NCBI GenBank assembly: GCA_016713225.1
Contig: JADJPO010000006.1
Coordinates: forward strand, 202,023-266,022
Source: Kineosporiaceae bacterium
GTDB taxonomy: Bacteria; Actinomycetota; Actinomycetes; Actinomycetales; Kineosporiaceae
Direction of reading: 5' to 3'
Length of the DNA: 64,000 nucleotides
Part shown: positions 25,500 through 34,755 of the stretch, piece by piece
Position numbering within the stretch: the first letter of the stretch is position 1
Layout: each line of letters starts with the position of its first letter
Made by a program: the position numbers and the translations under genes
Notes under the pieces: model-generated
Told to the model about the DNA's origin: nothing
The model's input: the letters and a program-made list of their open reading frames with translations, nothing else
The model's database searches: none

Positions 25500-26553
25500 G
25501 GGGTCACTTCCTGAGTTACCGGTGACACAGCGCGCAGACCATCCCGACCAGGTCTGGGCGGACGGGGTCCGCGCCGCTCTGGACTACTGGCTCTCGATTA
25601 ACAGTGCCTCACCCACCAGCGCGATCACCGGTGGTGGTGCAATCGCCGAGGCGGAGCGACGCTTCTCGGCGCTGGTACGGGGCCGGCCCGCATTGCTGCT
25701 CCCGAACGCAACATCCGGCCTGCGAGTAGCTCTTCAAGTGATCGGCGTAGGCCAAGGTGACGAGGTGCTCGTCCCGGAGATCGATTGGCCAGCGACGCGA
25801 GCCGCAGTCCTCTCGCTCGGAGCCGTACCCGTTCCAGTGCCCGTCGACGCTGAGACGCTGACAATCGACCCTCGCGCAGCCTCGGCGTCCACGGGCCCGC
25901 GAACGCGCTGCGTAGTGGCCTGCCACCTGCACGGCGTGTGCGCCGACGTGCCGAGGTTGCGACAGGCACTTCCCGGCCTGCCTGTGCTGGAGGACTGTGC
26001 CGGTGCCCTGGGCAGCACCTTGGACGGCGTGCCAGCTGGTGTACTCGGCGATCTCGCGGTCTTCAGCTTCGGGCCGGGCAAGACGCTCACCACCGACGAG
26101 GGCGGCATGCTCGTTGCCGCGAACCCGGACCTGCACTCGCGGGCCGTGTCGCTCGTGTGCCACCCGATCCGTCAGGTGCTGGCGGGCCTGTCGCCAGATC
26201 CTTACGGGTTGTCAGTTCGGCCCGCTCGGCTGACCGCCGTCCTACTCGTGCACGCGCTGGCATCCGCCGACCTTGACAGACGCCGGGAGGACCATGCGTC
26301 CGCTGCCAGGCTGACTCCCAGCAAAGAACCGGCGCAGCGGGTCCTGGGGGCCGACGGGCGGCGCGGCAACGCCTCCGGGCAATTGCCGACGGTCATGTGC
26401 GGACCTGTCTCGATGCAGCCCCTGTCCGGCGCCAGCAGCGGCGCACAGGTGCTTCCTGGTGCGAGCGCCGTCGCGGCTGACCTTCTCCGCCAAGTCCGGC
26501 TGCTTCCGGTCATTGAGTCCTCGAGAGTAACCCTTGAATCCGCGCGATCATGA
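25486..26553 (+). CDS. Operon gene 4: DegT/DnrJ/EryC1/StrS-like PLP protein
   Basis: The 355-residue protein overlaps the AAA+ stop by 14 bp. The N-terminal two thirds matches the sugar aminotransferase family. LLLPNATSGLRVAL is the substrate/PLP region, LEDCAGALGS carries the Asp that contacts the pyridine nitrogen, and FGPGKTLTTDEGGML carries the PLP Lys. The C-terminal third departs from the family: it is Ser/Gly/Ala-rich and lacks the usual N-x-H-x-Y block. It may be a diverged enzyme or one with a new role. Its presence in an AAA+/CHAT operon is unusual. Confidence 0.75.
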   Translation: MSIAEGSLPELPVTQRADHPDQVWADGVRAALDYWLSINSASPTSAITGGGAIAEAERRFSALVRGRPALLLPNATSGLRVALQVIGVGQGDEVLVPEIDWPATRAAVLSLGAVPVPVPVDAETLTIDPRAASASTGPRTRCVVACHLHGVCADVPRLRQALPGLPVLEDCAGALGSTLDGVPAGVLGDLAVFSFGPGKTLTTDEGGMLVAANPDLHSRAVSLVCHPIRQVLAGLSPDPYGLSVRPARLTAVLLVHALASADLDRRREDHASAARLTPSKEPAQRVLGADGRRGNASGQLPTVMCGPVSMQPLSGASSGAQVLPGASAVAADLLRQVRLLPVIESSRVTLESARS

Positions 26554-27728
26554 CTACCATACGAGCCGTGATCAGGGATATCGGCACCGAGGAGGTGGCC
26601 CACAGCCCGAAGCCGGCGACGCGTGGCAGGCCTCCCAGATCCCGCACCGAAAGGGTGTGCAGCCAGCTGCTACGGCGTGTCTTCGGTAAAGCCTGGGTCC
26701 ACCGCATTGACGCACTCCGGGTAACAGACTTGGGTGCCAAGAGCCGTCGAGTCTTTGACGCCTCGGGTGAGGTTGCCATGCTCGTTGCGGCACGTTCGTG
26801 GGCACAAGCCCATGCTGCGCTCATGACGCCCGATTCGGACCCCGGTGAGGACGACTTCGTTGCCGAGCGTCGCTGGGCTCTTGCGCCATATGCACCGCGG
26901 GAAGGCTGGTCGACCAGGCTGGACGAGTTGTCGGAGTCGATCCTCGACACGATCAAGCCCAGCGCCGGGGCCACAGGTTCGACGAACCTGGCTCAGCTGC
27001 GACGAACCTTGAATGCCGCCCCGGACACAGCCACCCGAGTCGTGAATTCGCTGCGTCAAGCCCATGTCGGCCGCAATACGAACGCTCCCACCTCTACCGA
27101 GAACTATCCGATCTGGACCCTGGCCGAGATCAGGAACGACTGGTGGTCTGCGAACGACTACCCCGTCGAACGCGTCGCGCATGTGCGGGTGCGGGCGGTC
27201 GTGGACGCTACGCTGGAGCGGGACCTGCCGCCCGAGAAAGCGGACCAACGCAGTCTGCTAATGCGGTTCCCTTGGCCGCCGGAGAAGGCGGACGAGCATG
27301 GCTATGACGAGGGCATGAGGTTTCTGATCGACCTCCTCGACGGTTTGCAGGAATATGACCCGGAGAGCGGGATCGATCCTGATGTGTGCACGGAAATAGA
27401 CAGGGCACTCGAGCAGCTGAACAGCGCCAAGGTTCAGGTCTATGACCTGCGTGAAACAACCGCGAATCGGGTGCTGGAGAATTTCCGAGACGATGTTCAG
27501 ATGCTTCGTGCCGAGGGCCTGGACATTGGAACGCTAATAGACCGCGCAGCCGCATTGGTCGTGACGCCATCGGCTCGCAGGCTGTTGACGCCCCCAGTCG
27601 GCGTGCAGCCGGACGAGCCCTCGTCAGTCACTTGGCTCTCAGAATTGCCGTCGCTGGAACAGCTGAGCGCGTGCCGACTCGCCATTCACGCGCTCATTGC
27701 TGCCGCCCAGCAGGTGGAGGAGGCATGA
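26550..27728 (+). CDS. Operon gene 5: unknown 392-residue protein
   Basis: It starts with an ATGA overlap on the DegT-like stop. After a basic linker (TRGRPPRSRTERV) comes a mixed alpha region without hydrophobic spans; several Trp/Tyr motifs stand out (APREGWSTRLDEL, NDWWSANDYP, RFPWPPEKADEHG). The C-terminal part is helical. I recognise no domain. Its strict co-translation with the genes on both sides argues for a stoichiometric component of the same system. Confidence 0.65.
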   Translation: MTTIRAVIRDIGTEEVAHSPKPATRGRPPRSRTERVCSQLLRRVFGKAWVHRIDALRVTDLGAKSRRVFDASGEVAMLVAARSWAQAHAALMTPDSDPGEDDFVAERRWALAPYAPREGWSTRLDELSESILDTIKPSAGATGSTNLAQLRRTLNAAPDTATRVVNSLRQAHVGRNTNAPTSTENYPIWTLAEIRNDWWSANDYPVERVAHVRVRAVVDATLERDLPPEKADQRSLLMRFPWPPEKADEHGYDEGMRFLIDLLDGLQEYDPESGIDPDVCTEIDRALEQLNSAKVQVYDLRETTANRVLENFRDDVQMLRAEGLDIGTLIDRAAALVVTPSARRLLTPPVGVQPDEPSSVTWLSELPSLEQLSACRLAIHALIAAAQQVEEA

Positions 27729-29290
27729 CGTTCCCACGCGTACAGCGGCTTTCGGCGAATGGCGCCGTTCTGGGTCCAGGAGCCGACCGGGCTGTCCTGC
27801 CCGTGGCGGTCCGGTTACCGCAAGGTGGCTCGCTGCTCGTCGACGCGCTGAGCCCGAGCGTGCCGCTAGAGGTATTCCTCAGCCGGGCGCAGATCGCGGA
27901 CCCTGAGGTGCGGTCCTGGGCAGAGCAGTTACGGCGTGCCGTCGTGGCAGAGGGTGCGCTACCAGCCGTCCCGCCAGCTTGGGTGCGGCGGTGCGTAGTT
28001 GGCGCAGTCGACCGATGGTTCGACGATGTCCTGGACGCCGAACTCATGAACGCCGATCGGTTGTCGGCGGACTCGGCGCTCGGGCTTGACCGCGAATCGC
28101 GTGACGCTGCGGTTCTCGACCGGTTGCGCAGCCTGGCGAGCGAGCTCCTCGCCGAGGAGCGCCCTCCCCCGGTTGCTGTGGTCGATGAGCTTCGTTGGGT
28201 GGCGACGACGCTAGGTCTACGACTGCCCGCTCTGCCGACGGCCCAGCTGCGGGCGACGTCCACGTCCTCTGGCGGTGGGTCGATCCCGGAGCGGAGTTCC
28301 GGGGCGCATGGTGACCATGGGCTGCATGTGGTCGAGCACCCACTGGACCCGAGACTCATCCCGTCTCGTACCCTCGTCGGGCCGCTGCGGGTGGCATTCG
28401 CCCAGGGCTCGGCGCTCTTGACTTGCGATCTGTCGGCAGGGATATCTGTGGACAGTCCTGTGCTGAGCCGCCTGATCGTGCGGGCGCTCGATGCGGAGAC
28501 CGGCGCGGTGTTGGCAGTTGGGGGCCTGCAGCCCAATGCGGTCGCTCGGACGGTGACCGGCGAGCTAACTTTTCCTGAGAGCGGACCTCGCCCGTTGGTC
28601 CAGGTCCTCGACAGTCTTGCGGCGGCTCTGGCTATAGACCCATCGCCCGGCGCGGTCGAGCGTGTGCGCGGAGCCCAGGTCAGGTTTACCCGCGAGCGCC
28701 TGGAGGTGACCGCAGCTGAGCTGACCGTGGCCCACTCCGCTCAAGGTCACGGTCGTCCTACCCTCGCCGAGCTGGACACCCTTCGGCGGCGCCGCTTGCG
28801 GGACCTGGACTCGGCTGGTGTGGATGATGAGCTGCGGCACCTAGAGGAGATGGTCCAGGCGTGGGCTGTGGAGCTGGGCATCCCTGAGCTGCATGTCCTC
28901 GTCCCGACGCGGCAGGAAGAGGCGACACGCGGCGTCGGAAGTGCATCCCCTGCTATGGGCAACACCTATCGAGTGACGCTGGACGACGCGCTATTCGAGC
29001 GGCTGAGCGGGAGGCGACGGCTGCGACGGCAGCGGCCCGCGGCGCTGCTCTTGACGCTCGAGGCTGGCGGCACCGGAATCCTCGCCCGGCTGGTTGTGGC
29101 CGGGGGCTTCCGGAAGGAAGTCAGAACATTGCAGGTCTCGGTACCTACCCCCGCGGGTGAGATAGTGGTGCCCTTGGCGTTCGAGGCTGTAGATGGCGTA
29201 GCGGAGGGCCGGGCCGAACTGGCCGCCCCGGTGCTGACACTGGTTCGGGGCGCGAGCAAGCCAGTGCTGCAGGTCAACCATCGTGATTGA
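27725..29290 (+). CDS. Operon gene 6: unknown 521-residue protein
   Basis: ATG at 27725 overlaps the previous stop by 4 bp and has GGAGGAGG right upstream. The first 170 residues are helical. Residues about 205-300 are rich in predicted strands (GPLRVAFAQGSALLTCDL). A charged coiled segment follows (LRRRRLRDLDSAGVDDELRHLEEM), then a last strand-rich domain (TYRVTLDDALFERL, ILARLVVAGGF). No known family seen. It may be an adaptor between the ATPase and the CHAT protease, whose gene it overlaps by 8 bp. Confidence 0.65.
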   Translation: MTFPRVQRLSANGAVLGPGADRAVLPVAVRLPQGGSLLVDALSPSVPLEVFLSRAQIADPEVRSWAEQLRRAVVAEGALPAVPPAWVRRCVVGAVDRWFDDVLDAELMNADRLSADSALGLDRESRDAAVLDRLRSLASELLAEERPPPVAVVDELRWVATTLGLRLPALPTAQLRATSTSSGGGSIPERSSGAHGDHGLHVVEHPLDPRLIPSRTLVGPLRVAFAQGSALLTCDLSAGISVDSPVLSRLIVRALDAETGAVLAVGGLQPNAVARTVTGELTFPESGPRPLVQVLDSLAAALAIDPSPGAVERVRGAQVRFTRERLEVTAAELTVAHSAQGHGRPTLAELDTLRRRRLRDLDSAGVDDELRHLEEMVQAWAVELGIPELHVLVPTRQEEATRGVGSASPAMGNTYRVTLDDALFERLSGRRRLRRQRPAALLLTLEAGGTGILARLVVAGGFRKEVRTLQVSVPTPAGEIVVPLAFEAVDGVAEGRAELAAPVLTLVRGASKPVLQVNHRD

Positions 29291-32200
29291 GTTTGGGGAG
29301 GGGCGTGCCGCTTGGGAGGCGTACCTCGCTGATCTGTACGCCGATCCTGGCGAGGACGCCGGACGACGACTCGCGCAGATATGCCTGCTCGTCGACGGGG
29401 TGCTCCAGCACAGCAGCGATGTCGCCCAACCAGACCTGCCCGGTGGTCGACCCGGACGGCAGCCGATCAGGGCGGCTGCAGCAGCTCTGCTCGCCCGGGC
29501 AGGCGAGCGGAGCGACGACGTCGGCGCCATGTGGGAGCTATTGGCCCGAATGCAGGCCACCCGGTACTACCGCGAGAACACGGGCTCGGATGGCGACGGG
29601 GACGTGTTCAGCGAACAGCTGGCCTTACTCGAACAGGCTTCTGCGGTAGGGGCGCGATTCGGCCCCGAGTTCGCCGCTTGGCCCATGGTCAGGGCCTCCC
29701 AATTGCTGCGCGATGGGCTGCAGGACGAGGCATCGCTAGAGATGGCTCAGCGGGCACTAGCCCTCGTCCTTCGCGCGGAGCAGCCAACAACCGGCGCACG
29801 GCACCCCGTATTGAGCCGGGCGACCGCGGACCCGCCCTTCCTCGTCGAGCACGCGCAGTTCCTTCTGGTGATGGAGTATTTCGCGCGATCCCGCTCGGCG
29901 ATGGCTGCCCGGATGCTTCGGCTATACGCGCTAGCCACTTCGGAGCGCGACGCCAACCTTCGACTGAGCGCTCGGATCCGGGAGCGGCCGGTGCTGCGAA
30001 TGAGTGCCTATGCGTCACGCGCCTCGCTGGCACGCCTGGTCGGCGATACATCCACTGCGCTGCGCCTTTACCAGGAGCAGGAGCGTGAAGCCGCTGCTGG
30101 ACCCGAATCGGCTCAGCTTCGTCAGCTTGCCTCGGCGGCGGCCAACGCCGCGTTCCTCGATCAATGGACCCTGTCCAGTTCCTTGTATGCGGAACGTCTG
30201 CGTCGTCGCTTGGTCACCCAGTTGGGTGAGGAGCGCGAGGTCACCCCGGAGGTGGTGCTCGAGGCGATCGAGGTGATGTACGAGCGAGGCATGCGGGTGC
30301 ACCTCACCGCGATCGGCAACGATGCATTCGAGCTCGCTCGCAATCTCATAGACTCCGGCCACGTGCAGCTGGAGCCGGAGCAGCTGCCACGTGCCCGCGC
30401 TTGGTTGGACGTGGCGACGGAGGCTTGGCGTGAGATAGCCCTCAACGGCAGGATCGCAGTTGAGTTCCGTCGGGTGGAACTCGATGCGATCGAGGGTGTG
30501 CGTGACCGCAGCGAAGTCGGTCAGTTGATGGTCAGCTGCAGTCGGCGCTGGCGCCGTCAGGTGGGGCGACGTCGCGCCGCCACAAAAGCAGCGCGTTACG
30601 GGGACCCGGAGGATGAGGCCATCCTCGAGCGACTCCTGGAGTTGGCCGCGGAGGCCCCGCCGGTCGAGACAGCCCACCTTTTCGGGGGAGTCGCGCGCTG
30701 GTATCTCGCCAATGGGGACGCCGCTCTGGCTCGGGGTTCGCCAGAGCGCGCGCGCGACCGGTGGCAGCTCGCGCTGGGGCATGCCGAGAAGGCGGTGGCA
30801 GGTCTGGTGGTGCACACCGCACGCAACCGAGCGGTGTCACTCGACCCTGCGAGCGAAGTGGATGCACGACAGATTTTGGGCTGGGCATTGCGCCGTCTAC
30901 GGGGCGTGGACCCGTCGGCTGCCCATCGGCAACAGCTGCTGGAGCGGGAATTGGTCGCTCGCCAGGCGTCTTTGGCCAGCATCGCGCAGCGGTTCAGTGC
31001 TTCAGCGGACGCGACCCACCGCGTTGTGCTGGATCGGATGTACCGAGGCTGGTTGCGTGAGACCGCCGAGCTCGCAGTCGCAGCGAGCGATGGTGCGTTG
31101 GCCGATTTCACAGCTGAAGTGCTCCGTCGTGACCTGGTTGGCACCGTTCTCGGGGCGATCGCGGCCGACCCGGCGACCCCTGCCCGCATCGCCGGCCTGT
31201 TCCGGGAACTGACGATGGCGCTAGGTGCCACTGCTGACGACGTCACCAGCGTTGAAGAAGGTGAGAATGGCGCATCGCAGCAACGGGGAAACGGCGGAAC
31301 CGCAAACGGCGGTCGCGGCCGCACTGAGGAGCAGGTCCGTGGTGACCGATTGGCCGCCGGGATGCAAGAGGCACTGGATGTCACGGGCCGGGTGCTGGGC
31401 CCGGTAGCTCGGGGCCTGTTCGATCCGAGCACGGTGAGGCATTACACAGTGCGTTCAGCGGCCGCGGCAGTCCTGGGTGAGGAGCCGGGGGCTGTGCTGT
31501 CCCTGAGCGTCCTCGCCGGATCGGGTCCTCTATTGGTGTTGCGGCACTTGTGCCTCAGGGAGTCCACCGGGGCACCGCTGCAGACGACGCTTGACCTGGT
31601 ATCAGCGCCGCCTTGGGTAGCCGGGTTGAGCACCGACCAAGGCCAGGATGTGTTCTTCGCCCGGCTCGAGCACCTCACGCAGGTGCTGTTTCCAGAATCC
31701 TTGCTCGACACACTTCGGAGGGCGCCCGGCGGCGCGCCCGTGCGTCTCGCGGTGGTTCCCACCGGACTGCTCGCGGTACCGTTCGCGGCGCTACCCCTCG
31801 GCGACGACCTTGTGCTGGACCACGCCGTGGTCTCGGTCGCACAGTCACTGCAGACGTTGGAATCGCTGGCCCGATCCCGCAGTGGCACGGTCGGCCAACC
31901 TGTGTCGGTCGCCGTCTTCGACACCGAGCGGTTCCCGCACGCCAGGCGCGAGCTGGCTGCGTTGTTGGCATCGCATCCGGGCACCGAGGTGGCAACCTCG
32001 TTGGGAGAGCTGAGCGGCCTGCTCGGTGGGGATTGGAGCGGCATCCGTCCTGGTCTGCTTGCCCTCGCCGTCCACGGCGACCGCGGCGTCGATGGCTGGA
32101 CCCAGCGAAAGGATCTACCCAACGGCGAGCGGCTGGACGTCGGCCACGTGCTGCAGTGGTGCATGCCTCGGCTGGTGGCAGGCGCCTCATGCAACACCGA

Positions 32201-32474
32201 TATCCGGGCTGACGCCGGGGGAGAACTCGGTGGTTTCCCGCTCGCGTTCCAGCTCCGCGGGGCAATCGACATTGTCGGTGCGTTGCACCAGATCGACGAC
32301 AGCGCGACAGCCGATATCATGAGCCGGTTCTACGCGCACACCGCCGCCGGGCTGCCGACGGCCGCCGCTCTACGTCAGGCACAGCTCGACTGGATCGCCG
32401 AAGATCACGAGACGCGCGCCTCGCAGCAACACCTGTGGAGCTATCTCGTGACCTACGGGCTACCGGACGCTTGA
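29283..32474 (+). CDS. Operon gene 7: CHAT-domain caspase-like protease
   Basis: The 1063-residue protein has a long alpha-helical, TPR-like N-terminal region (about 1-720) and a C-terminal CHAT domain. The caspase-type dyad is visible: His in LALAVHGDRG (about 928) and Cys in VAGASCNTDI (about 968), with the expected following block GALHQIDDSATADIM and the final YGLPDA. CHAT proteases act as effectors in bacterial conflict systems and in separase-like cleavage. Here it is presumably held inactive until the AAA+ or vWA partners signal. The target is unknown. Confidence 0.85.
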   Translation: MIEFGEGRAAWEAYLADLYADPGEDAGRRLAQICLLVDGVLQHSSDVAQPDLPGGRPGRQPIRAAAAALLARAGERSDDVGAMWELLARMQATRYYRENTGSDGDGDVFSEQLALLEQASAVGARFGPEFAAWPMVRASQLLRDGLQDEASLEMAQRALALVLRAEQPTTGARHPVLSRATADPPFLVEHAQFLLVMEYFARSRSAMAARMLRLYALATSERDANLRLSARIRERPVLRMSAYASRASLARLVGDTSTALRLYQEQEREAAAGPESAQLRQLASAAANAAFLDQWTLSSSLYAERLRRRLVTQLGEEREVTPEVVLEAIEVMYERGMRVHLTAIGNDAFELARNLIDSGHVQLEPEQLPRARAWLDVATEAWREIALNGRIAVEFRRVELDAIEGVRDRSEVGQLMVSCSRRWRRQVGRRRAATKAARYGDPEDEAILERLLELAAEAPPVETAHLFGGVARWYLANGDAALARGSPERARDRWQLALGHAEKAVAGLVVHTARNRAVSLDPASEVDARQILGWALRRLRGVDPSAAHRQQLLERELVARQASLASIAQRFSASADATHRVVLDRMYRGWLRETAELAVAASDGALADFTAEVLRRDLVGTVLGAIAADPATPARIAGLFRELTMALGATADDVTSVEEGENGASQQRGNGGTANGGRGRTEEQVRGDRLAAGMQEALDVTGRVLGPVARGLFDPSTVRHYTVRSAAAAVLGEEPGAVLSLSVLAGSGPLLVLRHLCLRESTGAPLQTTLDLVSAPPWVAGLSTDQGQDVFFARLEHLTQVLFPESLLDTLRRAPGGAPVRLAVVPTGLLAVPFAALPLGDDLVLDHAVVSVAQSLQTLESLARSRSGTVGQPVSVAVFDTERFPHARRELAALLASHPGTEVATSLGELSGLLGGDWSGIRPGLLALAVHGDRGVDGWTQRKDLPNGERLDVGHVLQWCMPRLVAGASCNTDIRADAGGELGGFPLAFQLRGAIDIVGALHQIDDSATADIMSRFYAHTAAGLPTAAALRQAQLDWIAEDHETRASQQHLWSYLVTYGLPDA

Positions 32475-32538
32475 CCAGGCCACGCCTCTGCTTTCAGGCC
32501 TGAACCTGGCACGACACCACAGCGGTGAGGATGGCGGC

Positions 32539-33519
32539 ATGAGCTTGCCGGACTTCATGTCGGGGCCGACGGCACGACCCGCCGACGGGCCTGACGCACC
32601 GCTCCAGAACAGCCAGCCCTCATCGACTAAGCATGGTGGCAGGTACCGGCCGTTGATGCTGCTGCTCGGGATCGCTGGGGTCGCCTCATTTGTGGCGGCT
32701 GGCGCGGCGGTCGTCATCCACACCCGATCGCAGAGTGCCGTGGGGTCAGCCGCGTCGTTGCCCGCTACCGTCCCGCCCGGGGACCCGCGGTACCGCGCCG
32801 CCTGTCTGGACTCCTCCGGGTCGGTGGACGGCGACCGCCGGCTCGGGCGGCGTGCGGCGGTCAGCGTGGATAGGGCGCTACGGGGTCAGGGCAACGTCGC
32901 CGATAGCGGGGTTACCTGGAAGGCGTCGTCACCGAGCACGCCCCTCGACATTCGGATCCGCATTGTCCGAGCCAACTCGTACCAGTCTGTCGACAATGAC
33001 GGCTTCACGGCGACTCTCGTGTTGCCGGGCATCCCAGGCGTCTCCGCCGGGAAGCCATTGGACAACGGCTCCCCCGATTTCACCACCCGACTCGCGGCGT
33101 GGGTGGACGCCACCGAGGCACGCAAGAAGGTCCAGTACGAAAGGGACCATCTTCTCGCCGGAGGGTTGAAGCGGGTCAGTCAGGTGACGGCGCAGCGTTC
33201 CAACGGGTCTGACGTGTTGGGATGCATGGCTGCCGTACTAGGGACGATGCCCGAGACGGGCGACCGATCAGTGTTGGTGGTCAGTGACCTGGCCGACGTC
33301 GTCCCCGTGAACCGCAGCGGCGGGCCGGCCAAGGAGGCCGCGCTCGCTGGAGTGCAGGTACACGTCGTTCAAGCCTGTCCGTCCGGCGACCCGGCAGGCT
33401 GCGCGAAGGCTTTCGACCGATTTGCTGCACAGGTGAGCCTGATGGGCCTGCGTCGCGAGGATGTGCACACCTCTCCCGCCGACCTGCTCGACCAGACCGT
33501 CGGCTCATGGCTGACCTGA
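32539..33519 (+). CDS. Operon gene 8: membrane-anchored vWA-like protein
   Basis: The 326-residue protein has a Pro-rich cytoplasmic start, one membrane helix (LMLLLGIAGVASFVAAG, about 39-60) and an external domain. The domain opens with ACLDSSGSVDGD, a DxSxS MIDAS metal site (Asp near 91), and has the strand VLVVSDLADVVP expected for the later acidic site of von Willebrand A folds. A 64-bp gap separates it from the CHAT gene, with GAGGA before the ATG. It may sense an extracellular or membrane event for the operon. Confidence 0.7.
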   Translation: MSLPDFMSGPTARPADGPDAPLQNSQPSSTKHGGRYRPLMLLLGIAGVASFVAAGAAVVIHTRSQSAVGSAASLPATVPPGDPRYRAACLDSSGSVDGDRRLGRRAAVSVDRALRGQGNVADSGVTWKASSPSTPLDIRIRIVRANSYQSVDNDGFTATLVLPGIPGVSAGKPLDNGSPDFTTRLAAWVDATEARKKVQYERDHLLAGGLKRVSQVTAQRSNGSDVLGCMAAVLGTMPETGDRSVLVVSDLADVVPVNRSGGPAKEAALAGVQVHVVQACPSGDPAGCAKAFDRFAAQVSLMGLRREDVHTSPADLLDQTVGSWLT

Positions 33520-33916
33520 CCGTGCGCGATGAAGCCAGAGCGCTGTGGGCGCCGACTTGCTGCTCGATGCCGGTAGCTCTGACTGGATCGTCATACAAGG
33601 CGCACCAGTGTTACACACGGGTACCACGTGGAGCAGATCCGTGACATCGCCATACTCCCCGGTGGAAATCCTGTGGCGAGATCGATGAACAGGTGCAGCA
33701 TCGACTTCGAGATTCGCCTGCGCTGTCTTGCCTCTGGAGTGAAGATCTCTCTGAACGTGCTGAGATCCTAGCTCGGCGTTCTCAGGTCGACTGGGGGCAA
33801 GACTCGTGCAGCGTCGCAACCTAAGAGGGCGAGGTCATGACAGGTTCGCCTTGCTCGATGTCATATGCCGCCACACCTGATGGGGTCAGATCCATTGAGT
33901 GCTACAGGAGGTAGCA
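33520..33916. other. Gene-free stretch after the operon
   Basis: About 400 bp of lower GC than the operon. No convincing frame, hairpin or repeat; it ends in the AGGAGG ribosome site of the gene at 33917. Confidence 0.4.
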
Positions 33917-34570
33917 GTGTCGCTATTTCGTAAGAAGTCCCGAGAGTACCCCCCGTTCAGCGGTTCTGGAAGTTCGCAGGACCAGCCGCACGCGGCGCCC
34001 TCTCTGCCTACGACCGGCAGTCCCGATACGCTGCCGCCGTTGGACCTGGACAAGATCATGTTGTTGATGACTAGGTTCGAGCGATCGGTTGGCACCACGA
34101 ATGATGCAATCTTCGGGGCGCTGCGAGAGTTCGCTGTCGCTGGCGGCGCACCCGAGATCGAAACCTATGTCGCGCTGAGCGCCGCGGGCCGTGATACGGG
34201 TATTGATCGGCCATGGCGGTGGTTGGCTCGAGCCGCCCAAGAGGCTCAGGTCGTCAAGCGAGTCGACTTAGTTTCCCATATCGCAATTTTCGCGTCCTTT
34301 TGGAAAATGAACCTCGAGCCCACGTGGCGTCGCGGAGAATGGGTCGATACGCTTCTTCAAAGAATTTCCGATGAATCCCTCACCTGCTTGGCGAATGTCA
34401 TCCTGCCAACCCTCGACAAGCTCGACCCTGGGTTGGTTATCATGCGCCATCCGACCGGAGACATCGATGTCCAGGGAATGCTCAATGCTTGGTCGCTACT
34501 TGCCACACAAAATGGAACAGCCGACCTGTCCTTCGACGCGCGGCGGATAGTGGAGAAAGTCCTATCGTAG
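33917..34570 (+). CDS. Hypothetical protein with MSLFRKKS N-terminus
   Basis: The 217-residue protein starts at GTG 33917 with a perfect AGGAGG 4 nt upstream. The start MSLFRKKSRE is short, hydrophobic then basic, followed by a Pro/Ser linker and a helical body (DKIMLLMTRFERSVG, WRWLARAAQEAQVVKR). It has no Cys and no known domain. GC content drops noticeably toward the 3' end, a sign of transfer. It belongs to the group of small island proteins with similar N-termini. Confidence 0.65.
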   Translation: MSLFRKKSREYPPFSGSGSSQDQPHAAPSLPTTGSPDTLPPLDLDKIMLLMTRFERSVGTTNDAIFGALREFAVAGGAPEIETYVALSAAGRDTGIDRPWRWLARAAQEAQVVKRVDLVSHIAIFASFWKMNLEPTWRRGEWVDTLLQRISDESLTCLANVILPTLDKLDPGLVIMRHPTGDIDVQGMLNAWSLLATQNGTADLSFDARRIVEKVLS

Positions 34571-34755
34571 TCTTGATGGCTGTCGCCCAGCTAGAGCGCC
34601 TTGAAGGACATCCATCGAACGCCTAGGTTGCTGGGTGACGAGCACTTAGAGATGTTGGCGGAGGGTGAGCCCATGTTGTTCTCGCCATCCCGCCCGAGGC
34701 CGCTGTGATGAAGGCTATTGAATTAACCTGCCCTGCCTAGCCAAGTGGAGGTCAA

